Source: Sandaracinus amylolyticus
GTDB taxonomy: Bacteria > Myxococcota_A > Polyangia > Polyangiales > Sandaracinaceae
Direction: 5' to 3'
DNA length: 64,000 nucleotides
Assembly: GCF_021631985.1 (NCBI RefSeq)
Contig: NZ_CP070225.1
Coordinates: 6,634,001-6,698,000 of the forward strand
Positions 35,911-44,082 of this stretch are shown here, one piece after another. Numbering within the stretch: position 1 is the stretch's first letter; each line of letters begins with the position of its first letter. Both the position numbers and the translations under genes were made by a program. Below the pieces are notes generated by a model that ran no database searches, was not told the DNA's origin, and was given only the letters and a program-made list of their open reading frames with translations.

Positions 35911-36363
35911 ATGAAGCGGGGCAGCACGATCGTCCTGGTCGCCGCGACGGTGCTCGCGGCGCCGATCGCGCTCGCGTTCGAGAGCGTCCTGCGCTGGCTG
36001 CTGTTCCCACCCGATTTCGAGACGGTGCGCGCGTTCCTCGAGCCCTTCCTGACCCCGCTCGCCTGGCTGCTGGTGGGGATCTCGGCGCTCGCAGGGATCG
36101 CGGGGACCTTCGCGCAGCGCGCGATGGCGGCGCGGCGCATCGCGCGGCTCGGGCCCAGCGCGGCGCCGGTGCAGATCGACGCGGTCCGCAACCAGGTCTT
36201 CCTGATCACCGCGTCGATCCCGCAGCTGCCGACGATCGCGTCGACGTTCGCGTTCATGTTCGGCGCATCGCTGGTGCCTACCCTCGTCGGGGTGGCGATC
36301 GGAACGCTCTCGGTGCTCGCGCAGGGCGTGGTGCTGGTGAAGAGCGGAGGAGACGGGTCATGA
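35911..36363 (+). CDS. Small integral membrane protein, function unknown
   Basis: 150 aa with three or four hydrophobic segments (IVLVAATVLAAPIALAF, PLAWLLVGISALAGIAG, QLPTIASTFAFMFGASLVP and LVGVAIGTLSVLAQGVVLV). No family recognised. Its TGA overlaps the ATG of gloB (ATGA), so they are probably translated together. It is divergent from the protease-like gene with 49 bases between. Confidence 0.65.
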   Translation: MKRGSTIVLVAATVLAAPIALAFESVLRWLLFPPDFETVRAFLEPFLTPLAWLLVGISALAGIAGTFAQRAMAARRIARLGPSAAPVQIDAVRNQVFLITASIPQLPTIASTFAFMFGASLVPTLVGVAIGTLSVLAQGVVLVKSGGDGS

Positions 36364-37136
36364 CGCTCGAGGTGCTCACGGTCCCGCTGCTGCGCGACAA
36401 CTACGGCTACCTGCTGGTCGATCGCGACGCGGGGCGCGCGGTGGCGGTCGATCCTTCGACGCACGAGGCGGTGCTCGAGCTGCTCGATCGCGAGCGGCTC
36501 GCGCTCGATGCGATCTGGTGCACGCACCACCACTGGGATCACGTCGGAGGCATCCCGGGCCTGCTCGCGCGCTTTCCCGATGCCGCGGTGCTGGGCAGCG
36601 CCCACGACGCGACGAACGCGAACATCGGACAGCAGACGCGCGGGCTCGCCGACGGAGAGATCGTCGAGCACGGCGCGGTGCGCTTCGAGGTGCTCGCGAT
36701 CCCCGGGCACACGCTGGGCGCGATCGCGTACGCCGGCGGCGGGATGGTCTTCACCGGAGACACGCTCTTCCTCGGCGGATGCGGGCGCGTCTTCGAGGGG
36801 ACGATGCCGATGATGCGCGCATCGCTGGCGCGGCTGCGCGCCCTTCCGCCCGAGACGCGCGTCTACTGCGGGCACGAGTACACCAAGCGCAACCTCGAGT
36901 TCGCGCGCGTGATCGAGCCCAACGACGCGGCGATCGCGGCGCGGCTCGAGGCGGTGACCGCCACGCGCGAGGAAGGGCGGGTCACGGTGCCCGCGACGAT
37001 CGCGGACGAGCTCGCGACCAACCCGTTCTTGCGGTGGGACTCGAACGCGGTGCGCACCTACGCGAAGTCGCGCGGTGAGGCCGATACCGACGACGAGGTG
37101 TTCGCGCGCCTCCGCCAGGCGAAGGACGCGTTCTGA
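36360..37136 (+). CDS. gloB: Hydroxyacylglutathione hydrolase (glyoxalase II)
   Basis: 258 aa, normal for GloB. The metallo-beta-lactamase metal motif THHHWDH is followed by IPGHTLG, GDTLFLGGCGRVFEG and YCGHEYTKRNLEFA, and NPFLRWD near the C-terminus. It hydrolyses S-lactoylglutathione to lactate and glutathione in methylglyoxal detoxification. It overlaps the preceding membrane protein gene by 4 bases. A 22-bp palindrome begins 2 bases after its stop. Confidence 0.93.
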   Translation: MTLEVLTVPLLRDNYGYLLVDRDAGRAVAVDPSTHEAVLELLDRERLALDAIWCTHHHWDHVGGIPGLLARFPDAAVLGSAHDATNANIGQQTRGLADGEIVEHGAVRFEVLAIPGHTLGAIAYAGGGMVFTGDTLFLGGCGRVFEGTMPMMRASLARLRALPPETRVYCGHEYTKRNLEFARVIEPNDAAIAARLEAVTATREEGRVTVPATIADELATNPFLRWDSNAVRTYAKSRGEADTDDEVFARLRQAKDAF

Positions 37137-37138
37137 GA

Positions 37139-37174
37139 GATCGTTGGGGCCCCAACGATCGCGTCTGGTATGAT
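37139..37174 (+). promoter_or_regulatory. 22-bp perfect palindrome and candidate -10 box
   Basis: GATCGTTGGGG/CCCCAACGATC (37139-37160) is perfectly symmetrical with no spacer. TATGAT at 37169-37174 could be the -10 box for the antiporter gene starting at 37222. The palindrome may be the gloB terminator, an operator for the antiporter gene, or both. Confidence 0.5.
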
Positions 37175-37221
37175 CGCGCGGTGAGTCGGTCCCGAGGTCG
37201 CGCCCCAGCGCTCGTCACGCA

Positions 37222-38535
37222 GTGAAGGTCCTGCGCCACATCGCGACGATCGCAGCCGTCGCGGGTCTGATGGAGGCTGCGCGCGCGACCGGCGAGCTCG
37301 ATCCGCGCCACCTGCCCGCCGCGGTGCTGCTCGCGATCGGGATGATCCTCCTGGCCTCGTGGCACATGGGGAAGCTCTTCGCGGCGGCCAAATTGCCCAA
37401 GCTCACCGGGTACCTCGCGGCGGGGATCGTCGCCGGGCCCGCCGTGCTCGCGTACCTCGATCACCAGGTCGTCTCCGCGCTGACGATCGTGAACGGGATG
37501 GCGACCGCGCTGATCGCGCTCACCGCGGGCAGCGAGATGGACTTCCGCGCGATGCGCCCGCTGATGCGCTCGATCGGGTGGATCAGCGTCATCGCGGTGA
37601 TCGGCACCGCGATCGTGCTCGGCGTGACCGTGTTCGTGATGCGCGATCAGCTCTCGTTCCTCGCGGATCGCCCGCTGCTCGAGGCGATCGCGATCGCGGC
37701 GACGCTCGGCGTCGTGATCGTCGCGCAGTCGCCCGCGGTGGTGGTCGCGATCCGCGCCGAGACCGGGGCCGACGGAGCGGTCGCGCGCACCGCGCTCGGC
37801 GTGGTCGTGGTCGCGGATCTCGTGGTGATCGTGCTCTTCGCGCTCGCGTCGTCGGTCACGCACGCGGCGCTCGCGGGGAGCATGGACGTCGAGGGCACGC
37901 TGCGCGCGCTCGCGTGGGAGCTCTTCGGATCGCTGGGCCTCGGCGTGGTGATCGGCGTGCTGCTCGCGGTCTACCACCGCGTGGTGCGGGTGCGCGTCGA
38001 TCTCTTCGTGCTCGTGGTGTGCTTCCTCGCGGCGGAGATCGGACGGCGGCTCCACCTCGATCCGCTCTTGTTGATGCTCGCAGCGGGGATGTTCGTGGAG
38101 AACGTCGCGCACGCCGGGCACGCGCTGCGCGCGGGGTTCGAGGACGCGTCGCTGCCGGTCTACATCCTCTTCTTCACGGTCGCGGGCGCGTCGATCCACC
38201 TCGATCTGATCCCGCTGGTCGCGGTGCCGGCGACGGTGCTCGTGGTGGTGCGCGCGTGTGGGCTCTACGCGGGCACCTACGCGGCGGCGCGGCTCGCGGA
38301 TGCGCCGCCCTCGGTGGCGAAGTGGGGCGGGTTCGGGCTGCTCCCGCAGGCCGGCCTCGCGATCGCGCTCTCGATGCTCTTCGCGCGCACGTTCCCGGAG
38401 TTCGGCGATGCCGCGGGCGTGCTGACGCTCGGCATCGTGTCGATCAACGAGCTGATCGCGCCCGCGCTCTTCCGCTTCGCCCTCGCGCGCGCGGGCGAAG
38501 CGGTCGAGGGCAACGGGACCAGCGCCGATCACTGA
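37222..38535 (+). CDS. CPA2-type cation/proton antiporter
   Basis: 437 aa from a GTG. Twelve or so membrane helices include LFAAAKLPKLTGYLAAGIVAGP, the conserved opening of monovalent cation:proton antiporter-2 proteins, and a core with TAGSEMDF and an intramembrane VVADLVVIV. There is no C-terminal TrkA/RCK domain, so it is a short KefB-like or NapA-like form. It exchanges Na+ or K+ for protons across the cytoplasmic membrane. Confidence 0.88.
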   Translation: MKVLRHIATIAAVAGLMEAARATGELDPRHLPAAVLLAIGMILLASWHMGKLFAAAKLPKLTGYLAAGIVAGPAVLAYLDHQVVSALTIVNGMATALIALTAGSEMDFRAMRPLMRSIGWISVIAVIGTAIVLGVTVFVMRDQLSFLADRPLLEAIAIAATLGVVIVAQSPAVVVAIRAETGADGAVARTALGVVVVADLVVIVLFALASSVTHAALAGSMDVEGTLRALAWELFGSLGLGVVIGVLLAVYHRVVRVRVDLFVLVVCFLAAEIGRRLHLDPLLLMLAAGMFVENVAHAGHALRAGFEDASLPVYILFFTVAGASIHLDLIPLVAVPATVLVVVRACGLYAGTYAAARLADAPPSVAKWGGFGLLPQAGLAIALSMLFARTFPEFGDAAGVLTLGIVSINELIAPALFRFALARAGEAVEGNGTSADH

Positions 38536-38547
38536 GCGCGACGAAGC

Positions 38548-39576
38548 TCACTCGGGGACGCAGCACACCGTGCGCACTCCGGTCGGCGTCGCCGTGCCGG
38601 TCGGGGTCGGGTCGCTCGGAGGACAGCTCCCGCTCGGCGAGAAGCTCGCGAGCGCGTACGGGCTCGTGATCGAGCTCGCAGGCGTGCACGAATTCACGCC
38701 GATGCGCTCGTACGCGATCGTGGTCGCGCCCGCCGGGCACTGGCTGATGATGTCGACGTGACCTCCGCACGAGCCGGTGAGCGCGCCGCACGTGCACTCG
38801 GAGCATCCGCGCTCGTCGTCCGCGCCGGCCGCGGTGGTGAGCTGCTCGGAGAAGACGGCCGGGCACGTCGCGTCTCCGTCGGCCCACACGCACAGGCGCT
38901 CGCCGGTCCCGCGCGACGGCGCGCACACGCGCGCGTCCCCGCACGACACCGGTGAGCCGAACCCGCAGCCTCGATGCGAAGCGCCCCACGCGATCGGCGG
39001 CACGTCGGTCGACGGCGCCGGCGTGCATCCCGCGCTCGACGAGAACATCGGCGCGGTGACCGACCAACGGCCGGTGCTCGGCAGCGTCGGGATCGAGCGG
39101 CACTGGCCGTCCGAGATCGTCGCGTGGTTCGTCGGGATCGTGATGCACATCGTGTTGCCGGTCGTCGTGATCGTCCCGACGCCGCAGCTCAGCGCGCCCG
39201 CGGCGGGCGGCGTGCACGCGCAGTCGCACGTCGCGGCAGGCGCGCTCAGCTCGCTCCGCGCCATGAACGCGGTCGAGGGCGCGCTCGCAGGGCACGCGGG
39301 CGGCTCGGCGTCGGCACCGGTGACGAGGACGATCGGTCCGTTCCATCCCAGGGGCGCGGCAGGCTCGCACACGCCTCCGCCCGCGCACTCACCGCCGCCA
39401 CCCGAGTCCTCGTCGCCCTGCGCGGCGTCGCGCGGACCACCATCGCTCGTGGCCGCGTCGGGCTCCGAGCCCGCATCGTCGTCGACGGCGCCCTGATGGC
39501 GGCCGGGGTCGAGCGCGATCGTGCAGCCGGTCGCGAGCATCGAGGCGAGGAGGAGCGTCGATCCGGAGCGCAACAT
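38548..39576 (-). CDS. Cys-rich lipoprotein, function unknown
   Basis: 342 aa. MLRSGSTLLLASMLATGC gives lipobox ATGC (Cys18), followed by a DDDAGSEPDAATSDGGPRDAA spacer and a GGGG stretch. The mature part has over 20 Cys in a Ser/Thr/Pro background (CDCACTPPAAGALSCG, CSECTCGALTGSCGG) and ends TVCCVPE. No recognised domain. GGGAGG precedes the ATG, which overlaps the stop of the TPR gene by one base. Confidence 0.75.
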   Translation of the reverse strand: MLRSGSTLLLASMLATGCTIALDPGRHQGAVDDDAGSEPDAATSDGGPRDAAQGDEDSGGGGECAGGGVCEPAAPLGWNGPIVLVTGADAEPPACPASAPSTAFMARSELSAPAATCDCACTPPAAGALSCGVGTITTTGNTMCITIPTNHATISDGQCRSIPTLPSTGRWSVTAPMFSSSAGCTPAPSTDVPPIAWGASHRGCGFGSPVSCGDARVCAPSRGTGERLCVWADGDATCPAVFSEQLTTAAGADDERGCSECTCGALTGSCGGHVDIISQCPAGATTIAYERIGVNSCTPASSITSPYALASFSPSGSCPPSDPTPTGTATPTGVRTVCCVPE

Positions 39577-40331
39577 CAGAACCTCCCCTGCACGACGACG
39601 CCGCCGCTTCCATCCGGCGTGACGAATGGCGCGATCGACGCGGTCTCCGTCTCGTTCGAGGGCAATCCGAGCGTCACGAGCAGCACCACGCCCGCGCTCG
39701 CCGCCACTGCCGCCGTGATCCAGCTGACGTCGGCCGCGACGACGAGCGCGGACAGTGTCGACACCTCGTCGTCGGTGCAGCGGTCGGTCGCGCCGCATCC
39801 GTTCGAGAGCGCGTCGTCCTCGGCGAGCGCGAGCCCACCGGTGATGGCGAACGAGACGAGCGCCGCGCCGGCCACGCCGAACGCGACGAGCGCGGGGACG
39901 AGATCGCCCTCGCGACGCGCCGGCGCGGGAGGCGGCGTCGGCTCCGGCTCGGGCTCCGGCTCGGCGCCCGAGCGGATGCGCTCGCGTCGAGTGCGCAGGT
40001 TCTCGAGCCGCGGCTCGAGCTGCGCGCGCTGCTCGTCGGAGGGCGATCCTTCGGCGAGGAATCGCTCGAGGTGCGCGATCGCGGTGTCGAAATCGCCGAG
40101 ACGCTCGGCCGTGAGATAGAGGTTGTAGAGCAGCGCGGGTCGCCCGCTGAGCTCGTACGCGGCCTCGAACTCCTGCTGCGCCGCCTCGTACGCGCCGCGA
40201 TCGAAGTGCAGACGTCCCGCCTCGAAGTGGGCGCGCGCGGCGTCGTCGCCTCCGCTCTCCTGTGCGCCCGCTCGTGGAGCGACCGCGAGGACGATGCCCA
40301 TGATCACGATCGCGGCGATCCCGAGTCGCAT
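39576..40331 (-). CDS. TPR protein with signal peptide and C-terminal membrane helices
   Basis: 251 aa. The signal peptide ends AGAQ. Two to three TPR units follow (AARAHFEAGRLHFDRGAYEAAQQEFEAAYEL, ALLYNLYLTAERLGDFDTAIAHLERFL). A PEPEPEP linker leads to two membrane helices. The partial gene at 63528 has the same linker-plus-two-helix architecture. It probably gathers a protein complex in the periplasm. A candidate -10 box (CTATCCT) lies 38 bases upstream. Operon with the Cys-rich lipoprotein. Confidence 0.8.
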   Translation of the reverse strand: MRLGIAAIVIMGIVLAVAPRAGAQESGGDDAARAHFEAGRLHFDRGAYEAAQQEFEAAYELSGRPALLYNLYLTAERLGDFDTAIAHLERFLAEGSPSDEQRAQLEPRLENLRTRRERIRSGAEPEPEPEPTPPPAPARREGDLVPALVAFGVAGAALVSFAITGGLALAEDDALSNGCGATDRCTDDEVSTLSALVVAADVSWITAAVAASAGVVLLVTLGLPSNETETASIAPFVTPDGSGGVVVQGRF

Positions 40332-40404
40332 CCACTTCCCCCTTCGCGCGAACGCCTTCGCGCGCGACGAGGATAGTCGGTGTGGACGCGTCTCGGGAAC
40401 CCGC

Positions 40405-41154
40405 TCAGCGACGGCGCCAGGTGATCTCGACGTCCTGCGTCGCTGCGTAGCGCTGCTGCACGCGCAGCAGATCGCCGTAGCGCTCGGGCATCTTCGCGGC
40501 GAGCGCGAGGAGCACGCGGCCCGCCGCTTCCGCGTCGTGGTTCGCGCGGTGCGCGGTCTCGAGCGACACGCCGAGCCGAGCGCACACGTCGCCGAGCTTG
40601 TGGCCCTTCTCTTCCTTCTGGATCTCGCGCGCCCACACCAGCGGGTCGATCCACACGCCGTCGTCGCAGCACGCGGGCGGCAGCTCCGCGCCGCGCGGCG
40701 GGAGCCCCAGCCGGCGGCACTCCGCCCACAGGAACTTGCTGTCGAACGCGTGGTTGTACGCGACCGGGATGCGCCCGCTCAGCACGTCGCGCACCTCGTC
40801 CCAGACCCCCGCGAAGCCCGGCGCGTCGGCGACCATCTCGTCGGTGATGCCGGTGATCGCCTTGCTCTCCTCGCCGATCGGCATGCCCGGGTTCACCAGC
40901 CAGTTGCGCGTCTCGACGAGCTCGCCGCCCTCGAAGCACGCCACGCCGATCTCGATCACGCGATCGGCCTCGGGATCGAGGCCGGTGGTCTCGAAGTCGA
41001 GCACCGCGAAGCGCGCCGCGGCCCACACGGTCGCGGGCTCGAACCCCTCGGCCATGCCGCGCACGCGCGTCGTCAGGCGCGCCATGCGCTCGGCGATGCC
41101 TGGATAGTGTTTGCCGGTGGGGAAGCAGCCGCAGACGTCGATCGAGGCGCGCAT
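40405..41154 (-). CDS. DnaQ-like 3'-5' exonuclease (DEDDh)
   Basis: 249 aa. Exonuclease motif I is FAVLDFETTGLD, motif II includes YNHAFDSKFL and motif III is HRANHDAEA, giving the DEDDh set of metal ligands. It resembles free-standing epsilon-like exonucleases or RNase T rather than a polymerase subunit. The N-terminus is uncertain: 41154 is the first ATG, but the domain really begins after an ATG at 41085. Role: trimming or proofreading of DNA or RNA ends. Confidence 0.85.
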   Translation of the reverse strand: MRASIDVCGCFPTGKHYPGIAERMARLTTRVRGMAEGFEPATVWAAARFAVLDFETTGLDPEADRVIEIGVACFEGGELVETRNWLVNPGMPIGEESKAITGITDEMVADAPGFAGVWDEVRDVLSGRIPVAYNHAFDSKFLWAECRRLGLPPRGAELPPACCDDGVWIDPLVWAREIQKEEKGHKLGDVCARLGVSLETAHRANHDAEAAGRVLLALAAKMPERYGDLLRVQQRYAATQDVEITWRRR

Positions 41155-41168
41155 CGGAGGGCCCGACC

Positions 41169-41849
41169 ATGCCTGCACGCGATCCCGGTCGCAAGCCTCG
41201 CCCCGACCGCCCGCCGCTGCTACATGTCGAGGGCTCGCTCGTGCGACGCGAGCCCCCTTCGGAAGTGCCCTCGCCCGACGTTCCCGCCCACGATGCCGCA
41301 GGCCAGGAGGCGCCCCTCGAGCGTCGCGCCGCGCGATCGCCGGCACGTGCGACGCGGGTGGGGCTCGAGGCCGCTCGCGTGCTCCTCGTAGGCGCGCTGC
41401 TCGGCGCGGCGATCGCAGTCGTGCGCGGCGTGCCCGACGTCGAAGCGATGCGCGCCGAGGCGCCCGCATCGTGCGCGGCGCCGGTCGAGGCGCGCCCCGA
41501 GGTGCGCTGGATCGAGCAGGCCGACGCGCACCGCATGGTCGAGGACGCCGCGGTGACCTTCGTCGACGCGCGACCGCGCGAGGCCTACGAGTCGGGCCAC
41601 GTCGCCGGCGCGCTCAACGTCCCGATGGAGACCGGCGCGATCGACGAGCGCTCGACCTCGCTCGTGCGCGGATCGCGCGTGGTGATCACGTACTGCGACA
41701 CCAGCGGTGACTGCGCGAGCAGCAAGCGGCTCGCGGGGCTGCTCGCCGAGGCGGGCCTCCCCGACGTGCGCGTGCTGCGCGGCGGCATGCCGGGCTGGCT
41801 CGAGAACGGATATGCCGCGGAGGCCGGGCCGTGCCGGGTGTGCCCGTGA
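41169..41849 (+). CDS. Membrane-anchored rhodanese-like protein
   Basis: 226 aa. A polar N-terminus of about 65 residues precedes one membrane helix ([20 protein letters not shown]). The rhodanese fold follows with FVDARPREAYESGHVAGALNVP and the active loop TYCDTSGDCASS, then RVLRGGMPGWLENGY. The Cys in YCD is the expected sulphur carrier. It probably handles persulphide outside the cytoplasm. Its TGA overlaps the GTG of the MauE-like gene. Confidence 0.85.
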   Translation: MPARDPGRKPRPDRPPLLHVEGSLVRREPPSEVPSPDVPAHDAAGQEAPLERRAARSPARATRVGLEAARVLLVGALLGAAIAVVRGVPDVEAMRAEAPASCAAPVEARPEVRWIEQADAHRMVEDAAVTFVDARPREAYESGHVAGALNVPMETGAIDERSTSLVRGSRVVITYCDTSGDCASSKRLAGLLAEAGLPDVRVLRGGMPGWLENGYAAEAGPCRVCP

Positions 41850-42301
41850 TCGCGCGCCTCTCGCCTCGCACCCGCAAGGTCGCGGTCGTCGTGCTGCGGC
41901 TCGCGATCGCCGCGGTGTTCGTGGGCGCCGCGATCCCGAAGCTGATGGACCCCACGTCGTTCGCGCGCGACGTCGACAACTACCACCTGCTGCCCCCGGC
42001 GCTGGTGGGCCCGGTCGCGGTGGCGCTGCCGATGATCGAGCTCGTCGTCGCGGCGGCGCTCGTGAGCGGCGTGCACGCCGCGGGCGCGGCGCTGATCGCG
42101 ATGGGCATGCTCGTGGTGTTCGCGCTCGGCATGGCGCAGGCGATCGCGCGCGGGATCGATCTCGACTGCGGCTGCTTCGGCAGCGCGATGGAGGCGCGCG
42201 TCAGTGGCGCGACGGTCGCGCGCAACGTGATCCTCGCGCTCGCGTGCCTGCCGATCGTGCTCGCTCGTGAGCCGGCGCGCGCCCCCGAAGCGTCTTCCTG
42301 A
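41846..42301 (+). CDS. MauE/DoxX-like membrane protein
   Basis: 151 aa from the GTG that overlaps the preceding stop (GTGA). Four membrane helices and the motif DLDCGCFGS are typical of the MauE branch of the DoxX family, thought to help form disulphides in methylamine dehydrogenase and related proteins. Coupled to a rhodanese, it suggests an envelope sulphur or disulphide function. Confidence 0.8.
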   Translation: MIARLSPRTRKVAVVVLRLAIAAVFVGAAIPKLMDPTSFARDVDNYHLLPPALVGPVAVALPMIELVVAAALVSGVHAAGAALIAMGMLVVFALGMAQAIARGIDLDCGCFGSAMEARVSGATVARNVILALACLPIVLAREPARAPEASS

Positions 42302-42377
42302 TGCGCTCGGAATCCGGCGCGCCACCGAGCGACGAACGGAGCGGCGGACGTCGCGCGGTGGTGAGTGAGTGCCCGAA

Positions 42378-42446
42378 ATCGGCTCGCCCGCTCCGGGCGC
42401 TCCCGTGCGAGCCCTGCGCTGGCGAGCACTCCCGCGGGACCGAGTG
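42378..42446 (-). repeat. Possible degenerate copy of the dispersed repeat
   Basis: ATCGGCTCGCCCG, GCGCTCCCGT and GCGAGCACTCCCGCGGGAC echo the inverted form of the dispersed repeat, but in broken order and without the GCGCGC hairpin. This copy is not next to a stop codon. It lies in the gap before the gene at 42488. Confidence 0.35.
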
Positions 42447-42487
42447 CTGATTGCGGCGGGCCCTCGCGGTCCGCATGCTCGGGGAAC

Positions 42488-43093
42488 ATGAAAGCTCGTG
42501 TGCGCTCCTTTCTTCGCCAGCGCCCCCTCGCGATGGTGATCGCGCTCGTGGCCTCGCTCCTGTCTGCGAGCGTGGCGCACGCGACCTCGACCGAAGCGAT
42601 GGACCTCCGCGCGCTCGTGCGCGGCGCGGATCACGTGGTGGTCGGCACCGTGGTCTCGCAGGAGGCGCACTACGATCACCTCGATCGCATCGTCACCGAC
42701 GTGACGATCCGGGTCGACGAGCGCATGCACGGTGCGGCGGGCGAAGGCACCACGGTCGTGGTGCGGCGCCTCGGCGGTGTGATCGGCGACGTCGGCCTGC
42801 GCATCGAGGGCGAGCCGAGCTTCGTCGAGGGCGAGCGCGTCGTGCTCTTCGCGCGCATGGTCGCGGCCGATCGCGTGTTGCGGCCGATCGGGATGTCGCA
42901 GGGCGTGCTCCCGATCGCGCGTGACGGCGGCGTCGAGCTGGTCATGCCGGGCGGCGAGGGGCTCGCGCTCGTGCAGCGCGGCAGCGATGGCCGGCTGCGC
43001 GAGGCGCCGGGCGCGCTGATGACGCCCGAGCCGGTCGACGCGCTGCTCGCGCGCGTCCGGGATCTCGTCGCGGAGATCCATGGTGCGCACTGA
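42488..43093 (+). CDS. Secreted protein paired with a matrixin protease
   Basis: 201 aa. The signal peptide ends ASVAHA. The mature part is a small beta domain (MDLRALVRGADHVVVGTVVSQEAHYD, VDERMHGAAGEGTTVVVRRLGG, FVEGERVVLFA) of a kind often encoded just before myxobacterial metalloproteases. Its function is unknown; an inhibitor or chaperone for the next gene's product is possible. It overlaps that gene by 14 bases. Confidence 0.75.
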   Translation: MKARVRSFLRQRPLAMVIALVASLLSASVAHATSTEAMDLRALVRGADHVVVGTVVSQEAHYDHLDRIVTDVTIRVDERMHGAAGEGTTVVVRRLGGVIGDVGLRIEGEPSFVEGERVVLFARMVAADRVLRPIGMSQGVLPIARDGGVELVMPGGEGLALVQRGSDGRLREAPGALMTPEPVDALLARVRDLVAEIHGAH

Positions 43094-43979
43094 CGTCCTG
43101 TTCGCTGCGGCGCTGCTCGTGACGTTCGCCCTCGGCCCGACCGAGGCGCGCGCATGGTGCCAGATGACGACCGGCGGTCGTCGCCCCGGGCCCGGCGAGA
43201 CCTGCGTGATCGCGACGCCACCGGACTCGTTCCCGCTCGCGTGGCGGCGCCGCTGCACCTCGATGTCGCTGAGCACGTTCGGCAGCTCGACGCTCTCGCC
43301 CGGCGAAGTGGCGGACGTGCTGCGCGGCGCGATCACGACGTGGGAGGGCGTGCGGTGCGACGGCCAGCCGACCGGCCTGCACGTCGAGGTGCTCGCCGAG
43401 CCGAACGAGTGCGAGACGGCGTCGCACCTCACCGGCGATCGCAACGTGCACTCGGTGATCTTCGTCCAGGACGGCTGGGTCGAGGAGCGCATGCACGACG
43501 CGCGGGCGTTCGCGGTCACGCTCGTGTGGCACGACCCGCAGAGCGGTGAGATCTGGGACGCCGACATGGAGATCAACGAGCAGCGCGGCCCCTTCGTCGT
43601 GTGCCCGGCCGAGGGCTGCAACGACGGCGAGGTCGATCTGCCGAACGTCATCACGCACGAGATGGGTCACTACTTCGGCCTCGCGCACACGCCGGACGAC
43701 GCGCTCGCGACGATGTGGGCGTCGGCCGAGCCCGCGGAGACGCTCAAGCGAGATCTGCAGCCCGACGACGTCGCCGGGCTCTGCGCGATCTATCCGCCGG
43801 GCACGCTCCCCGAGGAGTGCGACCCGACGCCGCGCGGCGGGCTCGGACTGAATTGCCAGCGCGAAGAGGGCTGCAGCTGCAGCGTGCCCGGCCTGCCGGG
43901 ACGCGGGAGCGCGGCCGGCGCGATGGGTGCGATCGCGATCGTCGCGATGATGGTCGCGGCGCGTCGCCGGCGGCAGTGA
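43080..43979 (+). CDS. Matrixin-family zinc metalloprotease with MYXO-CTERM-like tail
   Basis: 299 aa. A signal peptide is followed by the catalytic domain with ITHEMGHYFGLAHT, the HExxHxxGxxH motif of matrixins and other metzincins (His193, Glu194, His197, His203), and an upstream VWHDPQSGEIWDADMEIN. The C-terminus GCSCSVPG, then a helix AMGAIAIVAMMVAA and RRRRQ, resembles the MYXO-CTERM sorting signal, which anchors proteins at the surface before processing. It should degrade protein outside the cell. Confidence 0.92.
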   Translation: MVRTDVLFAAALLVTFALGPTEARAWCQMTTGGRRPGPGETCVIATPPDSFPLAWRRRCTSMSLSTFGSSTLSPGEVADVLRGAITTWEGVRCDGQPTGLHVEVLAEPNECETASHLTGDRNVHSVIFVQDGWVEERMHDARAFAVTLVWHDPQSGEIWDADMEINEQRGPFVVCPAEGCNDGEVDLPNVITHEMGHYFGLAHTPDDALATMWASAEPAETLKRDLQPDDVAGLCAIYPPGTLPEECDPTPRGGLGLNCQREEGCSCSVPGLPGRGSAAGAMGAIAIVAMMVAARRRRQ

Positions 43980-43997
43980 TCGCTGGCGCGCGGGCTC

Positions 43998-44080
43998 AAT
44001 CGGCTCGCCCGCAGGTCCCTACCGTCCGCGCGCTTCGCGCGCTCCCGTTCGGGACCCGCGGGACGAGCACTCCGGCAAGG
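43998..44080 (-). repeat. Stop-anchored dispersed repeat, copy C
   Basis: Read on the minus strand it begins TGAGTCCTTGCC, taking in the stop of the gene ending at 44083. GGAGTGCTCGTCCCGC starts at 44073, 10 bases from the stop's last base (44083). The hairpin GCGCGC-GAA-GCGCGC and the 3' end GCGGGCGAGCCGAT are intact. It fills the gap between two convergent genes. Confidence 0.85.
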
Positions 44081-44082
44081 AC

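Noticed and set aside
42378-42446. A fifth copy of the stop-anchored repeat
   Set aside because: The order of segments is broken, the central hairpin is missing and no stop codon lies at the fixed distance. It is listed only as a possible remnant.
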